64,000 bases of DNA from Tistrella mobilis (GTDB taxonomy: Bacteria; Pseudomonadota; Alphaproteobacteria; Tistrellales; Tistrellaceae), in the NCBI RefSeq assembly GCF_039634785.1, contig NZ_JBBIAB010000004.1, positions 186,001-250,000 of the forward strand. The letters are read 5' to 3'. Positions 34,474 to 42,214 of this stretch are shown piece by piece. The translations under genes and the position numbers were made by a program. Each line of letters starts with the position of its first letter. The first letter of the stretch is position 1. Under the pieces are notes generated by a model, which had not been told where the DNA came from, did no database searches, and saw only the letters and a program-made list of their open reading frames with translations.

Positions 34474-35550
34474 TCACTTCTTCGCCGCCGTGAGGCCGGT
34501 GACCGCACCGACGCCCTGGTTCCAGGCGGTGACCACCGCCGGATCCACGCGCCCCGCCCAGCCGGGCAGGATGGTCTCGGTCAGCACCTTGCGGGCCAGA
34601 TCGCGATCGCCGTCGGTGACCTGAACCAGGGTCATCTTGCCGGGCTCGCCGCGGGTGCAGCTGCCCTTGCCGGTGAGGCAGGCGATGCCTTCGACCGTCT
34701 CGCCCACCGCGGCGTTCCAGACCGGGGTTTCGAACTTGGTCGCGATCTCGTGCTGGATGAACTTCTGCGTCGCCGGGTCGACCTCGGCCCATTTGTCCTT
34801 GTTGACCGCGGTCACGACATAGTCCCAGCCGCCCAGCGGCATGGGCAGAAGATGGGTCGAGACCTCGTGCCAGCCCGAGCTGTAGCCCGACAGCGAGCCG
34901 GTGACGGCGCAGTCGACGACCTTGCGCTGAAGGGCGGCCGGCACTTCCGAGAAGGCGAGCGTGATGCCCTCGGCGCCGATGGCGTTCAGGAATTCGGCGG
35001 TGGTGCGGCCGCTGGCGCGGACCTTCTTGCCCTTCAGATCGGCCAGGCTTGCGATCGGCGCGTTGCAGAACACGATCTGGCTGGGATAGGGCACGATCGC
35101 CAGGATCTCGGCATTGAAACGCTTGCCGAAGGCCTCGTTCAGGGTCGGACGATAGGCCTCCACCACCTTCTTCGCATCGGCGACACCCGGCGCGATCATC
35201 GGCATGTCCAGGCCCTCGATCTCGGGCGCATCCTCGATCGAATAGTCGGCGACGGTGGCGCCGATGGTGAACACGCCGCGCGACAGCAGGCGGTAGACCT
35301 CGGCACCGGCCAGACCCATCTGATCGAAGGTGGTGACCTGAACCTCGACGGCGCCCTTGCTGTCGGCGGGCAGGGTTTCGGACCAGAACGGCTTCTCGAA
35401 ATTCTTGTGCAGGCTGAGCCCGCTCCAGCTGCCCACGAAGCTGAGCTTCGCGGACGGAATGTCGGCGGCCGATGCCGGTGCCGCCAGAATGGCGAGGGCG
35501 GCCGCCGGAAGGGTGACGCCGGCGAGAAGGGCCTTGCTGATGCTGGTCAT
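34474..35550 (-). CDS. TRAP transporter substrate-binding protein (DctP type)
   Basis: This is a 358-residue periplasmic protein with a signal peptide (1-29, ending ASAA). It shows the DctP core 'LKGKKVRASGRTTAEFLNAI' near residue 170 (containing the conserved Arg that usually binds a carboxylate) and 'VDCAVTGSLSGYSSGWHEV' near 215. The carboxylate-binding Arg suggests an organic acid ligand. The ATG at 35550 gives the signal peptide; an upstream frame to 35604 does not. Confidence 0.92.
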   Translation of the reverse strand: MTSISKALLAGVTLPAAALAILAAPASAADIPSAKLSFVGSWSGLSLHKNFEKPFWSETLPADSKGAVEVQVTTFDQMGLAGAEVYRLLSRGVFTIGATVADYSIEDAPEIEGLDMPMIAPGVADAKKVVEAYRPTLNEAFGKRFNAEILAIVPYPSQIVFCNAPIASLADLKGKKVRASGRTTAEFLNAIGAEGITLAFSEVPAALQRKVVDCAVTGSLSGYSSGWHEVSTHLLPMPLGGWDYVVTAVNKDKWAEVDPATQKFIQHEIATKFETPVWNAAVGETVEGIACLTGKGSCTRGEPGKMTLVQVTDGDRDLARKVLTETILPGWAGRVDPAVVTAWNQGVGAVTGLTAAKK

Positions 35551-35642
35551 CTGATCCTGAACTCCTGTGTCGGTCGTCGGGCGGTTGCATTGCCGCCCGA
35601 TCACATCGCCACCCGATCTCGTCGATCGGGCCTGTCGGCTCG

Positions 35643-36470
35643 TCAGATCACCGCCAGCCGCGCATTGCGCAGATCGGTGATCAGCATATGTCCGGGGGCA
35701 TGGGCAATGGCGATCGGCGGCTTCGCCGCTTCCACCGCCACCTGGGGCGTGACGCCGCAGGCCCAGAAGACCGGAATTTCCCCCGCCTCCATGATCGGAT
35801 CGTCTCCGAAATCGGCGCGGTCCGGGTTGGTGATGCCGATCTCCGCCGGATCGCCCAGATGTACCGGCGCGCCGTGCACCGCCGGGAAGCGGCTCGTCAC
35901 CTGGATCGCACGGATGGCGTCTGCCGCCCTGAACGGCCGCATCGACACCACCATGCCGCCGCCGAAACGGCCGGCGGGCGTCAGCGGAATGGAACTGCGA
36001 TACATCGGCACATTGCGGCCGCGGGCGACATGGCGCACCTCCAGCCCGTCCTGGATCAGCGCCTCTTCGAACGAGAAGGAGCAGCCGATCACGAAGGTGA
36101 CGAAATCATCCTGCCAGAGATCACCGATATCGGTGGGTTCCTCTGCCGCGGCGACGCCGTCGCGGAACACGCGATAGCGCGGCACGTCGCTGCGGATGTC
36201 GATATCGGCGCCCAGCCCGGGCAGCTTCGGATCGCCCGGCTCCCCCACCGCCAGCAGCGGGCAGGGCTTGGGGTTGGCCTGGGCAAAGCGCAGGAAATCC
36301 CCGGCATACGCGGCGGGCAGGATGATCACATTGCCCTGCACGAAACCGGGGGCGAGCCCCGCCGTCTGCCCGGTGAAGGCGCCGCTGCGGATCGCCGCCC
36401 GGCAGATCGCCGGATCCGCCCGGTCGACGCACAGCTCTCCCGTCGCCGCATGCCTGGTGCCTGCCGCCAT
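35643..36470 (-). CDS. Putative hydro-lyase, DUF1445/YcsI family
   Basis: This is a 275-residue member of the YcsI/DUF1445 family (D-glutamate cyclase/putative hydro-lyase). It is recognised by '[20 protein letters not shown]', '[17 protein letters not shown]', '[10 protein letters not shown]' and the ending '[20 protein letters not shown]'. In several bacteria the family is linked to 5-oxoproline or D-glutamate metabolism. It is the first gene of the TRAP-amidase operon, 92 bases ahead of the binding-protein gene, which hints at an amino-acid-derived or lactam substrate. Confidence 0.85.
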   Translation of the reverse strand: MAAGTRHAATGELCVDRADPAICRAAIRSGAFTGQTAGLAPGFVQGNVIILPAAYAGDFLRFAQANPKPCPLLAVGEPGDPKLPGLGADIDIRSDVPRYRVFRDGVAAAEEPTDIGDLWQDDFVTFVIGCSFSFEEALIQDGLEVRHVARGRNVPMYRSSIPLTPAGRFGGGMVVSMRPFRAADAIRAIQVTSRFPAVHGAPVHLGDPAEIGITNPDRADFGDDPIMEAGEIPVFWACGVTPQVAVEAAKPPIAIAHAPGHMLITDLRNARLAVI

Positions 36471-36944
36471 CTCGTCCCGTCCGTCCTGTCGTCAACTGGG
36501 GGCCGGAGACGCCCTCCCATGGCATCTCCGTGTCCGTCAGGCTACGCCGTCCCGACTGAGCGGGTCCAATGATTCGTTTGGATGGTGACTGATCGGAATT
36601 TTCGATCAGTCACCACGGTTGCATAGTCTCCGGGCAAGGCGCGGCTTGAGTGGCCGTCCATGCACGCCATCGGGACCAGATAAAAAGGAGCCCGCCCTCT
36701 TTTCTTCTTTTGGTTGATGAAATGATGCATTTTGCGTCGTGGCGCGAAATTCAGAACAGTCGGCAACTGATGCTAATGAAAATTTAAGATGATCAGCATC
36801 ATCATGTCCTCACGCCTGCTCCGCACCTGTTCCAAAGATGCGCTGCGAAGATGAGACTGCCCTTCAACCTTCGCGACCAAGACCCGGGGCACCGTCAAAG
36901 ATGTCGCACAGACCATCAAAGCCCAGATCGTGAGGGACGACCAC
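36471..36944. other. 474-base intergenic region with 13-bp inverted repeat
   Basis: This region separates the divergent hydro-lyase operon and the chemoreceptor gene and is markedly more AT-rich than the surrounding genes. It holds a perfect 13-bp inverted repeat with a 7-base loop (arms 36583-36595 and 36603-36615) about 115 bases upstream of the hydro-lyase start, without a T-run on either side, so it is more likely an operator than a terminator. I saw no convincing gene; a 74-codon frame on the minus strand (36542-36766) lacks coding character. Confidence 0.55.
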
Positions 36945-38429
36945 ATGTTCGATTTCCTGTCGCCGCGTCGACGGAGCGATGCCGAGGCAGTGATTGCCGC
37001 CGTCAACCGTTCCCAGGCCATGATTACGTTTGATATGGATGGCCGGATACTCGATGCCAACGCCAATTTCCTGACCCTCGTCGGCTATACGCTCGACGAG
37101 ATCAAGGGCCAGAACCACCGCATGCTGGTGGATGTGGCGGAGCGCGAGAGCCCGGCCTATACCGCCTTCTGGGACGCGCTGCGCCGGGGCGAGTATCAGG
37201 CACGTCAGTTTCGCCGGATCGGCAAGGGCGGAAAGGTCGTCTGGATCGAGGCCTCGTACAACCCGGTGCTCGATGGCGCGGGCCGGCCGGTGAAAGTGGT
37301 CAAATACGCCACCGACGTCACCGCCGAGAAGACCGCCGCCGCCGATCTGGACGGACAGATGCGGGCGATCCGCAAGGCGCTGGCCGTGATCGAGTTCGAT
37401 CTGGACGGCAAGGTGCTGTGGGCGAACGACAATTTCCTGAACGTCATCGGCTATCGGCTGGACGAGATCCAGGGCCGCCACCATTCCATGTTCGTGGACG
37501 CCGCCGAACGGGATAGCGCCGATTACAAGGTGTTCTGGACGGCGCTGCGGCGCGGCGAGTATCAGGCCCGGCAGTTCAAGCGCATCGCCAAGGGCGGTCG
37601 CACGGTCTGGATCGAGGCCTCGTACAACCCGATCCTGGATGCCGAGGGCCGGCCGGTGAAGGTGGTGAAATACGCCACCGACATCACCCGGCAGATCGGC
37701 ATGCTGACCGATCTCAAGACCCTGATCGACCGCAATTTCGCCGAGATCGACCACGCGGTCGACCGCTCCACCAACGAGGCCGGCGCGGCCGCCACGGCCG
37801 CCGGCCAGACCAGCGGCGCGGTTCAGATGATGGTGGCGGGGACGGAAGAACTGGCAGCCTCGATCGCCGAGATTTCGCAGAGCATGGTGAAGTCGCGGGA
37901 AGCGACCGATGGCGCGGTCGACCGGGCCACGCGCGCCGACGAGGCCGCCCAGCGGCTGGACGGTGTCGCCCGCTCGATGGAAGGCGTGGTCGAGGTGATC
38001 CGCGGCATTGCCGGCCAGATCAACCTGCTCGCGCTCAACGCCACGATCGAAGCCGCCCGCGCGGGCGAGGCCGGTCGCGGCTTCGCGGTGGTCGCAACCG
38101 AGGTCAAGACCCTCGCCAACCAGTCGGCCGATGCCACCACCCGCATCTCGAACGAAATCGAGGGCATGCAGGGGCTGTCGGGCGAGGTGGCGGAAGCGCT
38201 GCGCACCATCCGCGGCTCGATCCTCACCGTCCGCGACCATGTCACCACCACCGCGGCCGCGGTCGAGGAACAGAGCGTCGTCACCCGCGACCTGTCGGCC
38301 AATATGCACACCACCGCCGCCGCAGTCGACACCGTCACCCGCAGCCTGGACGGCATCACCGACGCGGTCAGCCGCGTCGCCGGCACGGTTCAGACCACCA
38401 AACAGGCCGCGACGGTGCTGGCGCGGTAA
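36945..38429 (+). CDS. Soluble methyl-accepting chemotaxis protein with two PAS domains
   Basis: This is a protein of about 494 residues without membrane helices. Two tandem PAS domains (about 10-125 and 130-247) are close copies: both contain '[10 protein letters not shown]' and 'VWIEASYNP'. The signalling domain (about 250-494) has the conserved hairpin tip '[20 protein letters not shown]' and [16 protein letters not shown]. It likely senses a cytoplasmic redox or small-molecule cue through flavin or haem. The ATG at 36945 follows GAGGGACG; a GTG five codons upstream is less likely. It precedes the hxs genes but a 98-base gap separates them. Confidence 0.92.
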   Translation: MFDFLSPRRRSDAEAVIAAVNRSQAMITFDMDGRILDANANFLTLVGYTLDEIKGQNHRMLVDVAERESPAYTAFWDALRRGEYQARQFRRIGKGGKVVWIEASYNPVLDGAGRPVKVVKYATDVTAEKTAAADLDGQMRAIRKALAVIEFDLDGKVLWANDNFLNVIGYRLDEIQGRHHSMFVDAAERDSADYKVFWTALRRGEYQARQFKRIAKGGRTVWIEASYNPILDAEGRPVKVVKYATDITRQIGMLTDLKTLIDRNFAEIDHAVDRSTNEAGAAATAAGQTSGAVQMMVAGTEELAASIAEISQSMVKSREATDGAVDRATRADEAAQRLDGVARSMEGVVEVIRGIAGQINLLALNATIEAARAGEAGRGFAVVATEVKTLANQSADATTRISNEIEGMQGLSGEVAEALRTIRGSILTVRDHVTTTAAAVEEQSVVTRDLSANMHTTAAAVDTVTRSLDGITDAVSRVAGTVQTTKQAATVLAR

Positions 38430-38527
38430 GCGACCAACAATCTTAAGCTGTGATTTTACGGCAGACATGTCTTTTCAATTGCAAAGAGTGACCATGCGGG
38501 ATTAGCGTCACCAGACGTTCTGCCGTC

Positions 38528-38875
38528 ATGGGCCTCCTTGCCATGCCTTTACCCGCCAGCCAGATTGCAGCAGCCGTCGAGCCGGAGCAGCTTCTCCGGC
38601 TCGACGCCGCCTATCCCGCCGAAGCCGTTCTTCACACGGCTTATGACATGGCGGCAGAGGCCCTGATCTGGCTTGTGCCCGATGCGCCCGAGGGCAGCCG
38701 GCTCGTGGCCTTTGCCCGCAGATCTCCGGACGGCGCGCCGGTCGATGCGGCGCTCGCCGCTCGTTTTCTGGACCGACTGACGGATCAGTCCCTGCGGGTC
38801 ATGTTGCGCGATCGCACTGCCGGCGTGCGGGACGCCGTCTTCAGCACGGCCATGGCGGCGCTGGCGCCCGGATGA
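38528..38875 (+). CDS. hxsD: His-Xaa-Ser system protein HxsD
   Basis: This is a small protein (115 residues; an internal ATG five codons in is also possible). The C-terminal pattern 'FLDRLTDQSLRVMLRDRTAG' with VRDAVFSTAM and the N-terminal 'RLDAAYPAEAVLHTAYDMAA' match HxsD, the small partner conserved with the two radical-SAM maturases of His-Xaa-Ser systems. Its role is unproven; a recognition or chaperone function for the substrate is plausible. Its stop overlaps the hxsB ATG (ATGA). Confidence 0.8.
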   Translation: MGLLAMPLPASQIAAAVEPEQLLRLDAAYPAEAVLHTAYDMAAEALIWLVPDAPEGSRLVAFARRSPDGAPVDAALAARFLDRLTDQSLRVMLRDRTAGVRDAVFSTAMAALAPG

Positions 38876-40332
38876 ACAAGCTCGACCTCATGCCCCTGCG
38901 CTTCGAGCGGCTGACCATCCCGCCGGGGCAGGTCCTCGTCACCCATGACGGCGGTGATTTCGCGTTTCTGAACCAGACGGACTTCCGCCGCCTGATCGAG
39001 GATCCCGCCGACCTGGCCCCCCACATCCGGGACGACCTTCTTGCCCGGGGCTTCCTGCACGACCCGCTGACCGCCACGACCCGGCGTATCACCGCGGCCC
39101 AGCTTGCGACCCGGAAGCGGTTCGTCGCCGAGGGACCGTCGCTGCATATCTGCGTGGTGACGCTGCGCTGCGACCACGGCTGCGACTACTGCCAGGTCTC
39201 GCGCCGCGGCCCCTCTGCCGCCGGCTTCGACATGTCGGAAGAGACAGCCCGAGCCGCGGTCGACCGGATCTTCGAAAGCCCCGCCCCCGCGCTCACCATC
39301 GAGTTCCAGGGCGGCGAACCGGCCTTCGCGTTCGACCGGGTCCGGCAGATCGTGGCCCTTGCCCGAGATCGCGCCGGGTCAGACGGAAGACCGCTCACCT
39401 TCTCGATGGTCTCCACCCTGCAGCGCCTCGATGACGACATGCTCCGCTTCTGCCTGGAGCACGAGATCGCGCTTTCGACCTCGATCGACGGCCCCGCCGC
39501 GTTGCATGACCGCCATCGCCGGCGACCTGGGGGCGGCGCCTTCGATGCCACCCGACGCGCGCTGGACCGCGCGCGCCGGATATTGGGAGCCGAGGCCGTC
39601 GCTGCGATTGCGACCATCACCGGCGACGCGCTCGACCGGCCCGACGAGGTCGTGGACGCTTATGTCGACCTTGGCTTCCGCTCGGTCTTTCTGCGGCCGG
39701 TCGCCCCCTACGGCTTCGCCCGCCGCCAACCCGGCCTTGCTCCTTCCGTCACCGGCTTCATCGAATTCTATCGCCGGGCGCTCGATCGCTGCATCGAACA
39801 TTGCCGTGCCGGCCGGCACATCGAGGAAGCCTATGCCACAATCCTGTTGACCCACATCCTCACCCCCTTCGGCGGCGGCTATGTCGATCTCCGCTCCCCC
39901 GCGGGTGCCGGGCACGGCGTGCTGGTCTATAACCATGATGGCGGCGTCTATGTCTCGGACGAGGCGCGGATGCTGGCGGCAAGCGGGGATCATCGGCTGA
40001 GGATCGGGGACGTTCACACGCCGTTCCGGGAGCTTGCCGGCAGCGGCACCCTCCGCGCCCTCCTCGCCGCCGGCCTGGCGGAAAGCCTGCCCGGATGCTG
40101 GAGCTGCGCCTTTCTGCCCTATTGCGGCAATGACCCGGTTCACCATCTGGCCACGCAAGGCGACCCGGTCGGCCATCGCGCTTTCAGCGATCACTGTGCA
40201 CGCCATAAGGCGCTGTTTCGCCTGCTCTTCGCCCGGATTGCAGCGAACGATGCCGAGGTCAACCGGATCTTCGCAGCCTGGATCGGCCGTCGACAGCCGG
40301 CCGAGCCTGGCGGCGATATCCGCCTCGACTGA
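38872..40332 (+). CDS. hxsB: Radical SAM maturase HxsB
   Basis: This is a 486-residue radical-SAM enzyme. The 4Fe-4S motif CX3CX2C is at Cys100, Cys104 and Cys107 ('VVTLRCDHGCDYCQVSRRG'), followed by 'TIEFQGGEPAFAFDRV', the SAM-binding GGEP-type motif. A C-terminal cysteine cluster ('GCWSCAFLPYC' and a later 'DHCARHK') looks like a SPASM-type auxiliary cluster domain, as in peptide-modifying enzymes. It is named after the His-Xaa-Ser system of TIGRFAM/NCBIfam. It is expected to modify the HxS region of HxsA, but the chemistry is not known to me. Confidence 0.88.
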   Translation: MNKLDLMPLRFERLTIPPGQVLVTHDGGDFAFLNQTDFRRLIEDPADLAPHIRDDLLARGFLHDPLTATTRRITAAQLATRKRFVAEGPSLHICVVTLRCDHGCDYCQVSRRGPSAAGFDMSEETARAAVDRIFESPAPALTIEFQGGEPAFAFDRVRQIVALARDRAGSDGRPLTFSMVSTLQRLDDDMLRFCLEHEIALSTSIDGPAALHDRHRRRPGGGAFDATRRALDRARRILGAEAVAAIATITGDALDRPDEVVDAYVDLGFRSVFLRPVAPYGFARRQPGLAPSVTGFIEFYRRALDRCIEHCRAGRHIEEAYATILLTHILTPFGGGYVDLRSPAGAGHGVLVYNHDGGVYVSDEARMLAASGDHRLRIGDVHTPFRELAGSGTLRALLAAGLAESLPGCWSCAFLPYCGNDPVHHLATQGDPVGHRAFSDHCARHKALFRLLFARIAANDAEVNRIFAAWIGRRQPAEPGGDIRLD

Positions 40333-40350
40333 TCGAAGAGGCTGCACGCC

Positions 40351-41577
40351 ATGTCCCTGCCCCTGCATCAGCGCCTGATCCGTACCGGCCCTCCGGCCGC
40401 CGTCGACGTCGCCAAGGTCGCGGATATCGATGTTCTCGCCACCGGCCGGGTGCCGATTGAGCACTGCCTGCTCTGGCAGGATGATCTTTCCGCGGGCATT
40501 CTGCCTGTCGGCATCGAGGCTCTTGCCGCCGGCGTCTTCGGGGCCGGCCATGCCGCGCCGCCGGTGGGATATCATGGCCCCTGGTGGGGCGGCGGAAGCC
40601 GACGGGATCTGGTGGCGCCGGGTGACGTGGTCGGGCTCGCCCCCGAAGGCGGGCTCGTCACCATACTCTGGCGGCGCGGCTCGCGTGCGAACACACTGCT
40701 TGCCACGGAACGCTGCAACAGCCTCTGCCTGATGTGCTCCCAGCCCCCGCGTGAGGTCGACGACACGTATCGCGTCGAACATCTGACGCAGATCATCACG
40801 CTGATCGACCCCGAAGAGACCCAGCTCGGCATATCCGGCGGCGAGCCGACCCTGCTCGATGACGGCCTGATCGAGGTGATCCGGAGCGCCCGCCGGCATC
40901 TGCCGGCAGCATCCCTGCATGTGCTGAGCAATGGCCGGCGTTTCGCCGATCCCGGCCTGGCACGCGCCATGGCCGGTGCCGCCCCCGAGGCAGTGACCTG
41001 GGGCATCCCCCTTTATGGCGACGTCGCCAGCCTGCATGACCATGTGGTGCAGGCCGAAGGCGCCTTCGCCGAGACCATGGCGGGCCTGTACAATCTTGCA
41101 GCGGTCGGCGCGACGGTGGAGATCCGTGTGGTCCTGACCCGACCGACCGTGGCGCGCCTGGAAGCGCTTGCGCGCTTCATCTATCGCGCCCTGCCCTTCG
41201 CGGCCCACATCGCCTTCATGGGGCTGGAACCGATGGGCTTCGCCCGGCGCAATCGCACGCTGATCTGGATCGATCCGGCCGACTATGCCGGTGCCCTGTC
41301 CCGCGCCGTCCATCGGCTGGCGGCGCTCGGCATGACGGTATCGATCTACAATCTGCCGCTCTGCGTGCTTCCTGCCGATCTTCTCGCTTTCGCCCGGGCG
41401 TCGATTTCGGATTGGAAGAACGATTTTGCCCCGGTCTGCGCCCCCTGCCCGGCCCGGCAGGACTGCGCCGGCTTTTTCACCTCGGCCGACAGCCGATGGA
41501 TCGGACGCGATGTCGGGCCGCTCGACCACTGGCCGCCCGCGGCCCATCAGGGAACCAGACCGTCATGTCCCGTCTGA
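40351..41577 (+). CDS. hxsC: Radical SAM maturase HxsC
   Basis: This is a 408-residue second radical-SAM enzyme with CX3CX2C at Cys122, Cys126 and Cys129 ('LLATERCNSLCLMCSQPPRE') and 'LGISGGEPTLLDDGLIEVI'. The long N-terminal extension before the cluster is typical of HxsC. A C-terminal cysteine set ('VCAPCPARQDCAGFF') is also present. It lies 18 bases after hxsB and its 3' end overlaps the hxsA start by 13 bases, so all four genes are tightly coupled. It is expected to act with HxsB on HxsA. Confidence 0.88.
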   Translation: MSLPLHQRLIRTGPPAAVDVAKVADIDVLATGRVPIEHCLLWQDDLSAGILPVGIEALAAGVFGAGHAAPPVGYHGPWWGGGSRRDLVAPGDVVGLAPEGGLVTILWRRGSRANTLLATERCNSLCLMCSQPPREVDDTYRVEHLTQIITLIDPEETQLGISGGEPTLLDDGLIEVIRSARRHLPAASLHVLSNGRRFADPGLARAMAGAAPEAVTWGIPLYGDVASLHDHVVQAEGAFAETMAGLYNLAAVGATVEIRVVLTRPTVARLEALARFIYRALPFAAHIAFMGLEPMGFARRNRTLIWIDPADYAGALSRAVHRLAALGMTVSIYNLPLCVLPADLLAFARASISDWKNDFAPVCAPCPARQDCAGFFTSADSRWIGRDVGPLDHWPPAAHQGTRPSCPV

Positions 41578-42173
41578 TCAGAAAGACCGTCACCGCCCTG
41601 GCGGGGCTCTCCCTGCCGGCGATGCTGTCCGGCCTGCTGCCGCAGCCTGCGCTTGCCGCGCCCGGCTCTGCCCCCGAATTCGGCCCGGACGGCCGTCTGC
41701 CTGTCCCCGTGTTCGACAACCCGTTCGATGCCGCAGGCGCCGGCCTCACTCGCTTCGCGGGCCACCGCAGCCATTCCAGCCACCGCAGCCACTCAAGCCA
41801 TCGTTCGCATTATTCGTCGAGCAGCTATCGCAGCACGCCCGGCTACACAGCCCCAGGCTACACGGCGCCGAACTATACGGCCCCGGACTATACGGCCCCT
41901 GGCCGGACATCTTCGGGCAGCAGATCCCCGGCCACGACTTCGGGACCGGGGACCGGCGGCGCGGTGGCGGCCACACGCCAGGAGCTGCGCGACATGGTCC
42001 TGAGGGCCCAGATTGCCCTGAATGCCCGCGGCTACGACGCCGGGCCGGCTGACGGGATCCTGGGCGAGCGGACCCGCTCTGCGATCAAGACCTTCCAGGG
42101 CGACAGCCATCTGCCGGTAACCGGCCGGCTGGATGGCGACACGCTGGTAAAGCTTGGCATCACCGGCATGTGA
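41565..42173 (+). CDS. hxsA: His-Xaa-Ser repeat substrate protein HxsA
   Basis: This is a 202-residue exported protein. It has a signal peptide (about 1-31, ending ALA), then six contiguous His-Xaa-Ser triplets (residues 67-84), a Ser-rich linker, four YTA-containing pentapeptide repeats (residues 92-111) and a peptidoglycan-binding domain at the C-terminus (about 138-199, 'AQIALNARGYDAGPADGILG' and ERTRSAIKTFQ). The ATG at 41565 lies inside the hxsC 3' end, after CAGGGA. It is the presumed target of HxsB/HxsC. The peptidoglycan-binding domain places the modified segment at the cell wall in the periplasm. Confidence 0.9.
   Translation: MSRLIRKTVTALAGLSLPAMLSGLLPQPALAAPGSAPEFGPDGRLPVPVFDNPFDAAGAGLTRFAGHRSHSSHRSHSSHRSHYSSSSYRSTPGYTAPGYTAPNYTAPDYTAPGRTSSGSRSPATTSGPGTGGAVAATRQELRDMVLRAQIALNARGYDAGPADGILGERTRSAIKTFQGDSHLPVTGRLDGDTLVKLGITGM
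41763..41816 (+). repeat. Six His-Xaa-Ser triplets in hxsA
   Basis: Six consecutive 9-base units code for H67-R-S, H70-S-S, H73-R-S, H76-S-S, H79-R-S and H82-Y-S. The middle residue alternates Arg and Ser until the last unit. At DNA level the copies differ by synonymous changes (CAC/CAT, AGC/TCA/TCC), so the pattern is kept at protein level rather than by recent duplication. Confidence 0.9.
41838..41897 (+). repeat. Four P-x-Y-T-A pentapeptide repeats in hxsA
   Basis: Residues 92-111 consist of four units PGYTA, PGYTA, PNYTA and PDYTA, followed by a decayed PGRTS. The 15-base units are similar at DNA level. This second array sits between the HxS block and the peptidoglycan-binding domain; it could be a spacer or a further modification site. 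Confidence 0.85.
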
Positions 42174-42176
42174 GGC

Positions 42177-42208
42177 AAAAAAAACCCGCCGGCACCAGGC
42201 CGGCGGGT
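42177..42208 (-). terminator. Rho-independent terminator of the beta-helix gene
   Basis: A perfect 9-bp stem (CCCGCCGGC / GCCGGCGGG, 5-base loop) is followed on the minus strand by eight T residues. It lies 7 bases after the stop of the minus-strand beta-helix gene and 4 bases after the hxsA stop, so the hairpin may also protect the end of the hxs transcript. Confidence 0.85.
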
Positions 42209-42214
42209 CTGACC

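Noticed and set aside
36542-36766. 74-codon minus-strand frame in the hydro-lyase/chemoreceptor gap
   Set aside because: It spans an AT-rich regulatory gap and the 13-bp inverted repeat, lacks a ribosome-binding site and has no domain.
41763-41897. Short repeats in hxsA as a CRISPR or microsatellite
   Set aside because: The units are 9 and 15 bases, keep the reading frame and vary at synonymous positions, so they are protein repeats.
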